Source of the DNA: DASYXT01 sp035934555
GTDB lineage: Bacteria > Verrucomicrobiota > Verrucomicrobiia > Limisphaerales > UBA8199
Direction of reading: 5' to 3'
Assembly: GCA_035934555.1 (NCBI GenBank)
Contig: DASYXT010000141.1
Span: forward strand, 62,001-126,000
DNA: 64,000 bases
Positions 52,521-61,800 of the stretch are shown piece after piece; position 1 is the first letter of the stretch; each line of letters opens with the position of its first letter. The notes under the pieces are model-generated. The model searched no databases. It was not told the origin of the DNA and saw only the letters and a program-made list of their open reading frames with translations. The position numbers and the translations under genes were made by a program.

Positions 52521-53195
52521 ATGAAACCCTCTACGACTCAGCGTGTGAATAAGACCATCCAGGTGGCCCTGGTTGAAGATGATGCCGGCGTGCGGACGAA
52601 TCTGACCAAAATGCTCGACAGTTCTCCCGGGTTCCATTGCCACGGCGCCTACGGCGACGCAGCGACCGCGTTGCCAGGCATTCTCGCCAATCGCCCGGAT
52701 GTGGTGCTGATGGATATCAACCTGCCGGGCATGCTCGGCACCGAATGTGTCAATCGCCTCAAACATGCCGCGCCCAACCTGCCTGTGCTGATGCTAACCG
52801 TCTATGATGACAGCGAGCAGGTGTTCAAATCGCTCATGGCGGGCGCGACGGGTTACCTGCTCAAGCGCACGCCCAAAGACAAATTGCTCGAAGCGATCCG
52901 CGAAGTCACCGATGGTGGCGCGCCCATGTCCCGCCAAATCGCGCGGCGCGTCGTTCAGTTTTTTCAGGAACTCAAGCAATTGCCCGCAGCGACGCAGCGC
53001 GCGCCGGAGATCGAAACACTGACGGACCGCGAGGAGCAAGTGCTGGCACACCTGGCCAAGGGCCATGCGTACAAGGAAATCGCCGACTTGATGGGCATCA
53101 GCTTTGAAACGGTGCGAACCCACGTGCGCACGATTTACGAGAAGCTCCACGTCCACAGCCGCACCGAGGCCACTCTGAAGTATCTGGGGAGGTGA
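52521..53195 (+). CDS. NarL/FixJ-family response regulator
   Basis: The 224-residue protein (from ATG 52521; a GTG 18 bases upstream is an alternative) has a receiver domain with acidic pair EDD (19-21), phosphate-accepting D65 in VVLMDINLPG, and LTVYDD and LLKRTP as the Thr and Lys positions. The C-terminal LuxR-type HTH reads LTDREEQVLAHLAKGHAYKE and GISFETVRTHVRTIYEKLHV. It is the partner of the upstream propeller kinase. The two carry the HisKA_3 and NarL types, which regularly pair. Targets could include genes near the shared TGTGGTATGG motif. Confidence 0.92.
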   Translation: MKPSTTQRVNKTIQVALVEDDAGVRTNLTKMLDSSPGFHCHGAYGDAATALPGILANRPDVVLMDINLPGMLGTECVNRLKHAAPNLPVLMLTVYDDSEQVFKSLMAGATGYLLKRTPKDKLLEAIREVTDGGAPMSRQIARRVVQFFQELKQLPAATQRAPEIETLTDREEQVLAHLAKGHAYKEIADLMGISFETVRTHVRTIYEKLHVHSRTEATLKYLGR

Positions 53196-54761
53196 TCAGG
53201 CCGAATAGCCAAACGCGCGGCAGTAGGGCGCCAAACGTTCCTGCACAGGTGCCAGCGCCTCGGCATAGCGTTGCCACCGGCCTACCGCGTGGGTGTACAC
53301 GGGTTGGGTCACATCGTGGTACGTCGGCGCAAACAGAAATTTCTGCCGTGCAGTTTCATAATAACGCGCCTGGGCTGGAGCCCATATCAACCCCAGGAAC
53401 TCCGTCACGCGGCGCCCCTCCTTCTCCAGCGAGGTCACCACGTCCTCATAACGCACCTCGACCCAGTTGAACCCGCCGAACTCGCGCAGACGCAACCACA
53501 CATCCATCAGGTCCGCATAGTGTTTCGCCGCACGCTCCAGCTTCAGGAAATTCACGTTAGTCACGTTGAGCATAATGTTGAGAAAATAACAGCTAAGCAC
53601 AACATCCCGAGGGTCCCGCAACGCAATGATCACCCGCAATTCCGGGAACACGCGCAACCAGAAATGCAACATCGCCGTCGGCGAGGGATTTTTATCGAGC
53701 AAAACCCGGCCCCCCTCCTCCCCGTCCACTTCACGCAATAGGCTTTTCAGGTAGCACTGACGCAACTCCTGCCGCCGCCGCTCCGGTAGAGAGTTCAAAC
53801 TCTGGAGTGCCGCGGATGGGCTGGTTCGGGGCGCGACCAATCGTCCGGCGATTTCACGGGTAAACGCTTCCGGCTCATCGAACGCCAGCACCTGTGGGTG
53901 AGCGTCCAGGACCTGCTCGATCAAGGTGGTGCCGCTGCGCGGGTGCCCGCCCAGGAACGCCACCCGCCGCGCTGAACCGGCCTCCGGCAAACTGGCACAC
54001 CAACGCCGGAATTGCTCCGGCGTGAACCGCGCCAGCAACTCGCGGCGCGTGCGCTCGCCCTCGTCGTAGCCTCGCTCCAGGGCAGTTGTATCGATGATCA
54101 GCCGAAGCTGGTCTTTTGATTCCTGCAGCCAGCGCAAGGCCTGCCCGTACTGGCCGAGTTGATCCAGCACGACGGCCAGCAAATGGCGGCTGGCATACTT
54201 CACATACGGATATTGCGGCTCGGCGCGGAGCAAATCGCGCAGCGCGCTTTCGGCGTCCGTGTTCCGCCCTTGCCGATGCAACAGGAAGGCATGGAAGTAG
54301 CGCGCCTGGTCGTCACGCGGATGTTGCGCTAGGCAAGCTTGGACGCACTCCCAGGCCTCGGCCAGGCGCCGTTGTTTTTCGAACCATGCCGCCAGGCTGA
54401 TCCGCGCGTCCACCGACGCGGGCTCGGAGGCGACCGCGCATTCAAAGGCGGCCCGTGCCTGGTCCAGCTTGCGCAAACCCTGGTACTGCTGGCCGATGGA
54501 AACCAGCAGCGACGCGTTGCCGGCGGCCAACCGCATCGCGTTCTGGTAGGCCTGATCGGTCTGGGCGAAATCCAGCACGCCGGCCGACGCGTTGCCAAAC
54601 TCAAACCACAGCTCCGGAATCTGCGTGTAACGGCTAACCAAGGCACGATACAGGGCGGTGGCGCGGTTCGGCTCACCGCTCAAGAGCAACTTTTGGGCCT
54701 CCTCCCAACGCGCCAGGTCGCGTGGCGAACGTTGCATTTGAGCCAGGGTGCCGGTGTTCAT
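53196..54761 (-). CDS. TPR-sulfotransferase fusion protein
   Basis: The 521-residue protein has TPR repeats over about 15-235 and a sulfotransferase domain from about 265. The PAPS-binding 5'-loop is GHPRSGTTLIEQVLDAHP (272-289), and the 3'-phosphate loop LRDPRDVVLSCYF (381-393). It should move a sulfuryl group from PAPS to a protein, polysaccharide or lipid. No signal peptide is seen. The layout recalls protein-tyrosine sulfotransferase-like TPR proteins of other bacteria. It converges with the response regulator; the two stops adjoin with no bases between. Confidence 0.88.
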   Translation of the reverse strand: MNTGTLAQMQRSPRDLARWEEAQKLLLSGEPNRATALYRALVSRYTQIPELWFEFGNASAGVLDFAQTDQAYQNAMRLAAGNASLLVSIGQQYQGLRKLDQARAAFECAVASEPASVDARISLAAWFEKQRRLAEAWECVQACLAQHPRDDQARYFHAFLLHRQGRNTDAESALRDLLRAEPQYPYVKYASRHLLAVVLDQLGQYGQALRWLQESKDQLRLIIDTTALERGYDEGERTRRELLARFTPEQFRRWCASLPEAGSARRVAFLGGHPRSGTTLIEQVLDAHPQVLAFDEPEAFTREIAGRLVAPRTSPSAALQSLNSLPERRRQELRQCYLKSLLREVDGEEGGRVLLDKNPSPTAMLHFWLRVFPELRVIIALRDPRDVVLSCYFLNIMLNVTNVNFLKLERAAKHYADLMDVWLRLREFGGFNWVEVRYEDVVTSLEKEGRRVTEFLGLIWAPAQARYYETARQKFLFAPTYHDVTQPVYTHAVGRWQRYAEALAPVQERLAPYCRAFGYSA

Positions 54762-54858
54762 GAAAGGTCCGCTGCACGGAGCATTTCAAACCCCCTGCCC
54801 TATTTCAATTTGTTTCAAGCGCGACGGTAACAGTCAGTGAGGGCAGGCGGGCGCGCCC

Positions 54859-55020
54859 GGAGCGCGGACCTTAGTCTGACCTTAGTCCGCTGCAGGCTCC
54901 GAAAGTCAGCACCGCCCGGATTCGCTGGCGATTTCAGGAGGGTACGCGGCTGCGAACTAAAGTCCGCGCTCCGACGCTCTGCCGTTCGGAGCCTGCTGCG
55001 GACAGGAATGTCCGCGCTCC
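54859..55020. repeat. REP-like palindromic element, copy F (composite)
   Basis: The left part GGAGCGCGGACCTTAGTC (54859-54876), with an inner duplication of GACCTTAGTC, pairs with ACTAAAGTCCGCGCTCC ending at 54972. A second right arm of the ATTCCTGTC variant follows (CTGCTGCGGACAGGAATGTC, then CGCGCTCC, 54993-55020). The element fills most of the gap between the sulfotransferase start and the end of the large secreted protein gene. Confidence 0.75.
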
Positions 55021-55056
55021 GCCGGCCGCCACTGAGGGCAGCGAATAGCCGAAAGC

Positions 55057-57765
55057 TCAGAGCTGTCCCATCAACCGATAGAACTGCACCGGTTCTGAGA
55101 GCTGGAAGGGCTGCGGGGAGAGCGCGCCGGGCACTGGAGTCCAGGTCGCTGCCGGCCCCAGCACTGGCGAGCTCTCCAACGTGCCATAGGGCCAAACCAG
55201 GCTTTGCCCGTAGATCGCCGCATCAAACTCGTATTGCACCATCAGCGCCGAACTGTCCACGACCGCGCCATTGGCATACACTTGCTGCACCTCGGTGCCC
55301 GACAATACGCGATTGTAAATTCGGAAATCGTCCATCATGCCATCGTAGCGCTTCCAGTAAGAATCGTGGGATTTGCCGAGCTCGATTTCCTGTGTCAAGG
55401 GCCAGGACCATGCGTTGGTGACAGGCGTGCTGGCCACCAACGCCCCATCGACGTATATGCTGATCGTGTCACTGGTCGTCTGGCCAAATGTTACCGCCAC
55501 ATGGTGCCAATTATTATCCGGCAAATAACCGCCGGCGACCGAGTTTCGAGCCCCGGGCTGGCCTTGCCAGGAAATCTCTCCCGCATCATCGAGGCCGATG
55601 ATCGTGCCAAGCGTCGTGCGCCGATCGAACAGCATCGCAGCCTCGTTACCGGGTCCGGGGATCGGCGCGCCGGCGGCCATCCAGAAACAAATCGTCCCGT
55701 TGGGCGAGTTGAAATCCGCGTTGGTGGGGATGGTTATCTGGGCGCCTGCCGCCGCCGAGAATTGCTCGACGCCTGTGCGCGTCACCGGGGTCGCCGCAGC
55801 GTCCGTGAATGAGGCCAGCCAGGTTGAACCGCGGTTGTAGCCCGGATGAGGGACCCCGCTGGGCTTGGTATCCCGAATGAGGCCGCCGGGGACAATCTGC
55901 AGCGAGAAAGGAGCATCGGTGCGCAACACGTGCGGCGTGACCGCGGCCCAGGTGCCGCCAATCCGGAATTCATCGAGCACGCCGTTGGGATTGGCGTTAT
56001 GTGTGACGATGCGGAGTTGGTCGAAGCTAAACAGCGGCTCAATGCCGGTCGCATCGGCGTTGGTTGGCTCGAGGGAGAGCGACGCCGGGTTCACATAAAG
56101 CCTGACCGCGGTGTTGGTGGGCGTAAAATCAAAACGATAGACTAGCAATGCGAACGTGGAAGCCGGCACCACGCTAGCCGCATCCGGCGCCGCGCGCGTT
56201 CCCCAGCCCCACGGCGAAAAGTACCAGCAGGAACCCAGGAACAAGGAGGCGGTGCCATCTTTGACAAGCTCGACACCGCCCCAACCGGCATTGGTGACTT
56301 GGCACACAAAGCTCATATACATGGTGCCGGCACTGCCGCCGCCCAAGGTTGCTTGCAGGTTGCGGATGTCCTCAAAATCTGCGCTGCCGTTGGCGCCCAA
56401 CTGCACTGCGCCGCCACTGGAGACGAGCTCGCTCAGGCCGCCGCGCCAGGGCGTTGCCGGCGTGAACACCCCATGGTCACCGTTGTATCCGGTTTCCGTT
56501 GTCCAGTTCCCGCTCCAACCAGTCCCACCGCCTTGACCGGTAAGGCTGCCTGCGGCGTAAGCAAAGCCCTCATACGGCGGCTGGGAATTGAGCACGGTCA
56601 GGGTCGCCAGGCTGCTGGTCACGCTGCCCACAGAATTGGTGATCACCACCTGGTAACCGGCGGCATCCGCCGCCTGCAGATTAGCCAGGGCCAGGGTCGC
56701 ATTAGTGCCGTTGGGTATCGGGTTTGCCCCTTTGAACCACTGATAGCTCAGCGGCTCCTGCCCCCCGGCTACCACCGTGAAAACCTCATTCAACGTCAGG
56801 TAATTAGTAGCGGTGCTTGGAAGGTCCACGATGAGAGTCGGCGCGAGCAGCACGCTGACGTGCGCCACGACACTGGTGCCGGACCCATATGTATTGCTGG
56901 CCACCAGCGTGTAATCAGCCGTATCGGAGGAGGTGGCACCCGGTTTGGTATAGGTGCTATCCGTTGCGCCCGAGATCGGCTGGCCATTCGCATACCACTG
57001 GTACGACAACGGTGGCAGACCGATCGCGCCTCCGCTCAAGGAAATCGTCGCCCCGGTATCGAATGTCCCACCGACCGGTTTGCGGCTGACCACCGGCACG
57101 TCGGTCATGATGAAGCCGGCCAGCGTCGAACGGTGCGAGCCATTTCGGGGGTTCCCGATGAGGCTCACGGCATCATAGGTCATCACCGGGCTGGACACGC
57201 TCAGCGCCGTTCCGTTGCCGAGATCCGTGTAGGTCAAAACATTGGTGAAGGTGGCCGAATCGGTGATGTTTACGTTGGGTGCCGGCGGGGCGTACGGCAC
57301 ACCAATGGTTTGAATCACGTACCCATTGGGAAAAACGGACGCCAGTCCCGACAGAGCCACCGACCAGCCCGGCGTCGAATCGTCCAAATAACTCCACGTC
57401 ACTTCATTGTCGCCCGGCGTCACGTATCCCGGCCCCGCTGGGTTCGGGTTGAGGTTGCCGATGCCGCTGCTCCACGGGTTGGCGGCCGTGCTGACCACCG
57501 TCACTCCGGCCGCAGTCATGGTGTCGGACACGGCCGAACCAAAAGGCAGCGGTAGCGAGTTCGTCCAATTGGGAACCTCGACACCGAAGGCTTTGGCCGT
57601 GACGTTAAAGCCGGTCGTCTGGTAGCCGTAATTGTATGGGGTCCAATCGACCGTATAGTTGATACCAATAGTAGTACCGGCGTGGGCGGCTCCGAGCATC
57701 AGGGCGGCGGCGGGAACGGCCAGCGCGGCGGGACGTAAGCATCTGTTCAGCAGTTTTCTTTTCAT
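55057..57765 (-). CDS. Large secreted protein with Ig-like and LamG domains
   Basis: The 902-residue protein has a signal peptide (MKRKLLNRCLRPAALAVPAA to AHA, about 29 residues), an N-terminal beta-rich domain (to about 215), two Ig-like domains (PLSYQWYANGQPISGATDST; PLSYQWFKGANPIPNGTNAT), a beta-sandwich region (about 395-640) and a LamG/concanavalin-like domain (about 665-840, with GTICFWMAAG, NNWHHVAVTFGQ and GMMDDFRIYNRVLSG). The end reads SEPVQFYRL. Such proteins are probably displayed at or outside the outer membrane and may bind glycans. No catalytic motif is recognised. It diverges from the second pseudopilin gene. Confidence 0.82.
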   Translation of the reverse strand: MKRKLLNRCLRPAALAVPAAALMLGAAHAGTTIGINYTVDWTPYNYGYQTTGFNVTAKAFGVEVPNWTNSLPLPFGSAVSDTMTAAGVTVVSTAANPWSSGIGNLNPNPAGPGYVTPGDNEVTWSYLDDSTPGWSVALSGLASVFPNGYVIQTIGVPYAPPAPNVNITDSATFTNVLTYTDLGNGTALSVSSPVMTYDAVSLIGNPRNGSHRSTLAGFIMTDVPVVSRKPVGGTFDTGATISLSGGAIGLPPLSYQWYANGQPISGATDSTYTKPGATSSDTADYTLVASNTYGSGTSVVAHVSVLLAPTLIVDLPSTATNYLTLNEVFTVVAGGQEPLSYQWFKGANPIPNGTNATLALANLQAADAAGYQVVITNSVGSVTSSLATLTVLNSQPPYEGFAYAAGSLTGQGGGTGWSGNWTTETGYNGDHGVFTPATPWRGGLSELVSSGGAVQLGANGSADFEDIRNLQATLGGGSAGTMYMSFVCQVTNAGWGGVELVKDGTASLFLGSCWYFSPWGWGTRAAPDAASVVPASTFALLVYRFDFTPTNTAVRLYVNPASLSLEPTNADATGIEPLFSFDQLRIVTHNANPNGVLDEFRIGGTWAAVTPHVLRTDAPFSLQIVPGGLIRDTKPSGVPHPGYNRGSTWLASFTDAAATPVTRTGVEQFSAAAGAQITIPTNADFNSPNGTICFWMAAGAPIPGPGNEAAMLFDRRTTLGTIIGLDDAGEISWQGQPGARNSVAGGYLPDNNWHHVAVTFGQTTSDTISIYVDGALVASTPVTNAWSWPLTQEIELGKSHDSYWKRYDGMMDDFRIYNRVLSGTEVQQVYANGAVVDSSALMVQYEFDAAIYGQSLVWPYGTLESSPVLGPAATWTPVPGALSPQPFQLSEPVQFYRLMGQL

Positions 57766-57871
57766 GGGATTTGGCTAAGGCTCAAGCGGACGCGTTTTCG
57801 AACGAGCATCCGTAATGAGGTGCGGTCGTTGGAACCATTCATACCATTTATACAGGGTCGGAGGTTGGGGA

Positions 57872-57930
57872 CCATACCACAAACGGGGGAGCCGGCTTCT
57901 CGCGCCGCCCCTCACCCAAATGTGGTATGG
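57872..57930. promoter_or_regulatory. Inverted CCATACCACA / TGTGGTATGG pair
   Basis: CCATACCACA at 57872-57881 and its exact complement TGTGGTATGG at 57921-57930 lie in the 279-base gap between the divergent LamG protein and pseudopilin genes, where they could serve both. ATACCA also appears at 57841. The right copy extends to 15 bases shared with 52500-52514. Confidence 0.45.
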
Positions 57931-58044
57931 CGCGCAGGTGGGGTGGGCGGTTAAGTTGCCGCGTCACTACCTTTAATAAGCCGAGTCAAGACTGGAAACA
58001 CCGGTTTGGCGCTTGTCACGTTTGGGGCAGAGTCCCACCGGTTT

Positions 58045-58857
58045 ATGTTTAATATCGCGATGAAACGTATGAAAGAAAACCTTGCCGCTGCCCAGGAAAG
58101 CTGGAGTGAGGCCGGACGCGCGCGGGAGCGGGCGTTCACGTTAATCGAGTTGCTGGTGGTGATCGCGATCATCGCGATTCTGGCGGCGATGTTGCTGCCG
58201 GCTTTGGCCAGCGCCAAGGAGAAGGCCCAGCGCATGCAATGTGTGAATAATTGCAAGGAGCTGGGCGTGGCCACTCACCTGTATACCACCGACAACCGCG
58301 ACAAGATGCCCTACTGTAATTGGAATCCACCGTGGGTCGCCGGGTGGTTATACGATCCAAGCGCGGCGTCAGCCGTGCCGAACCTCCTGGCCGCACCCTA
58401 TAATGTGAACCCCATTTTGGCCTACCAGGGCGGGCAGCTATGGCAATATATCAAAACGATGAAACTTTACCGCTGTCCGCTGGATTTGACCAACACGCCG
58501 AACTTCCGGGCACGGCCGAACCAACTCAGCACCTACGTCGAGAACGGCGCGATTTGCGGCTATGGCGGGCTGACGCCAGCCGGTAACACGTACAATCAAG
58601 CCGACTTCCGCCAGGACGCTTATATGATGTGGGAACCCGACGACCGGCCCCTGGGGTACGGGTACAATGACGGCGCCAGCTATCCGGACCCGGCGGTTGA
58701 TGGGGGGTTGGGCAAGCGGCACGGCAAGATCGGCGGCATCGTGTTGAATTTCAGCGGGAGCGTCATGTTCATCAAATCCAACGTCTGGGCGATCGCAGCA
58801 CGCGACCCGACCAAGAACCAGCTTTGGTGCAACCCCGGCAGCGTTAACGGCCATTGA
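58045..58857 (+). CDS. Pseudopilin-like protein with prepilin leader
   Basis: The protein (270 residues from ATG 58045; 265 from ATG 58060) has a prepilin leader RARERA/FTLIELLVVIAIIAILAA with Ala, not Gly, before the cut. The globular part follows the same plan as the protein at 41675 (CVNNCKELGVATHLYTTDNR, LYRCPLDLT). The usual H-x9-DG end is degenerate (HGKIGGIVLNFSG). It is the first gene of a three-gene unit; its stop overlaps the TTG start of the next gene by 4 bases. This coupling suggests that the pseudopilin and the giant protein act together. Confidence 0.85.
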   Translation: MFNIAMKRMKENLAAAQESWSEAGRARERAFTLIELLVVIAIIAILAAMLLPALASAKEKAQRMQCVNNCKELGVATHLYTTDNRDKMPYCNWNPPWVAGWLYDPSAASAVPNLLAAPYNVNPILAYQGGQLWQYIKTMKLYRCPLDLTNTPNFRARPNQLSTYVENGAICGYGGLTPAGNTYNQADFRQDAYMMWEPDDRPLGYGYNDGASYPDPAVDGGLGKRHGKIGGIVLNFSGSVMFIKSNVWAIAARDPTKNQLWCNPGSVNGH

Positions 58858-61800
58858 TTCATTTCGCGTCACTCACCGGGCGGCGGCTTCACGGGCTGGG
58901 GTTGCTGATCGTGGCGCTCGTCCTTGGGGAAATCCCGACTGGCGCAGAGTATCATTATTTCAACCTCCCCAGCGGCGGGGCCGATGGGGTGGTGCAGGAG
59001 CTGCGCTGGCCCTATTGGAATAACGCCTATTACAACACCTGGCTGAGCGATTATTGGACCAGCAGTGACGGGGTGAGCGGGTATTTCTACAGCGGACTGG
59101 CGCTACCCGCGGCCGGCGCGCCGGCAGGAGTGTCGTGCCTAATCAATTGGAGCTTTTGGCCGCTGAGCAATCCCCTCAAGGTGACGGATATGCCGCAAGC
59201 GGCGTACACCAGTCCCGGCACTTTCGCCGCGCAGACGATTGGTGAGGGCACGGTGCTGCGAGCGCCCGGCAATTGGACCGTTTTCCAAACCAACCTGTGG
59301 TACCGGCTGGCGTTCCGGGTTTGGCAGCCGGCGGCAGGCGTCCCCCACCAGGCATTTGCGGGCCAATGGTTGCGCGACCCGGCCAGCGGGATTTGGTATC
59401 ATATGGCGACGGTCGCTCTGCCGTTTGGCGCGACCGGCATCGACGGGCTAATGGGGTTTCAGGAGGATTACACGGGGGGACTCCAGCCTCAACGGACCGA
59501 CTACCGCAATTGCTATTACCACCGGAACGCGAGCTGGCACGCGGCAAACCAATTCCAGGCATATTGCCGTGGGCAAAAAGAAAACGCGGGTCTGATCGAG
59601 AACGCCACCGCAGCGTATTATGAAACGTGCTCGCCGGCCAACACGGGGTATGTCGCGTCGCTGACCAATAACGGCCAGTCTCTTTACCTGACGCTGAGCA
59701 ACCAACCAGCGGTCCCGAGCTTTGATCCGCTGGTGGTGACCGGCGCAAGCGCGGTGCTTTCAGGCACCCAACTGCTGGTTCAGTGGCAGCTTCCGCCGAC
59801 CAGCTCGCCCCAGCTTGCCTATCAGGTGCAGGTGTTCAACAACGCCGGCTATACCGGCACGCCCGCGCTGGTGTTCTACGAACGCGCTCCGGACACGCGA
59901 GAAAAATTGCTCGATGTAACCGGCATCGCGACGCCCTACCCTCGCCTGATTGTCAGTGACATTTTCGACAACACCAACGCGCCGGTCGCTCTCATACCGA
60001 CGAACGCCACTCTCAGTGCTGGCACCGATGTGCCAGGAGCGATCAACGGCCTGGCATTTACTTATTTCGAGTCAGCCAGCAGTTTTTATCTCGATACCAG
60101 CGGCACCAACTGGCCGGCGATGCCGAACTTTGCGACGCTGCCGGCGGTGCTGCAAGGCGCCGTCAACGACCTGGACCTCACCGCGCGCCGGCGCCGGTTT
60201 GGTTACGCGTTCAACTACTTCGGCTACTTGAGTGTGCCCGCCGCTGGCCTTTACACTTTCACACTGAATTCAGATGCCGGCAGCCAGCTTTATATCGATG
60301 GTCAATTGGTGGTGAATTGGGATGGGCGCCATAGTCCCGCCGACCTGAGCGGCTGGGCGGGGCTGCAAGCCGGTTACCATGCGTTCAACGTCAGATATTT
60401 TTGCGACACGCAGAACAACAATTTTGGCAACGAATTCTTTGACACGCTCTCCCTGAGTTACGAGGGGCCCGGAATCAGCCGCCAGCGCGTGCCGGCCAGC
60501 GCGTACTTCCGCGTTCCGCCGGGGGGCGAGCCAGCAGTAACCCTCACCGCGCCGGCAAGCGGCACGACCATCTCGGGCGCCGACGCCCTCCTCAGCGCAT
60601 CAGTCACGGCCAACACCGCGGTGCCAAACCGGGTTCAATTTTACCTTGGGGATAATTATTGGGGCGCGTCAGCCAGCAGCCCGTACGAGCTCAATTCGCT
60701 TGTGTGGGCTAACCCCACCAACGCCATCCGGGCACGGCTGGTGTACAACGGCAGCAACATTGTCGATTCAGCGCCGGCGGTGGTGAACACCACTAACATG
60801 GTTTTGACCCCATGGCTGCTGTCGCAAATCTTTTTCCACAATTTCCCTAATGGCGGCCGCATTGTGGGGGGCACTTACTCGCTGATCGGAGACGGGGTCA
60901 ATCTGCTGGTGCGGCAGGTGAACGGGGACTTTACGGTTGCCGGGCGGCTGCAGGGTTTGCCGGGCAGCGGGCCGGGGGCAGATGGTGCGGCGCCGGACGC
61001 GAGCTGGCAAGCGGGGCTGATTGTGCGTGGCAATACGAACATGACGCCCGGGTTTCCGCTGGGCACCAGCAGCGCGCGCTTCGCCGCGGTGTTTGGCACC
61101 GTCAACAACGGCACGCATTTTCAAGACGATACGATGGTAAACGGCGGCGGCGCGTATTGGTCGAGCGATGTTGGCAGCGCCAATCGCTGGTTTCAGCTCC
61201 GCCGCAGCGGGGACACCTTCCTCACTTCCGTTTCTCCCGACGGCGCGAACTGGACGCCGGTCAACACGAACACGCTCACCGGCATTGGCACGCTGGTTTA
61301 CGCGGGCTTTTTCAGCTACGCGCAGCCTTCGCACAATCCCAACGTGCCCTGGGCCGGGTTCGATAATTTCGCCTTAGCAGGGAATGTTATCGGCCCGCCG
61401 AGCGTGACGGTGAATCCGGCGGCGAGAACGGTTTACACAGGCCAGAACGTGGTGCTTTCGGCTCTCACAACCGGTAACCCACCTTTCGCTTATCGATGGG
61501 AACAAAACGGCACGCCGCTCCCGGCAGCAACCAATGCAACGCTCACCTTGAGCAATTTGCAGCCTGCCGCTTCGGGCCTCTACTCGGTCATGGTGAGCAA
61601 CGTCAATGGCACCGCAACAGCCAATGCCACAATCAACGTCCTTTCGCCTCCACCGGGTCCGGCGCAAATCCTCAATAGCCAACCGGTAGGTTACTGGCGT
61701 CTGAACGAGACGATTGGCCCTGTGGCGTACGATTCTGTCGGCTCTAATAACGGCACCGCCGAGGGCGGACTGGTCTTCGGCGCGTCGGGAGTGGGTCCGC

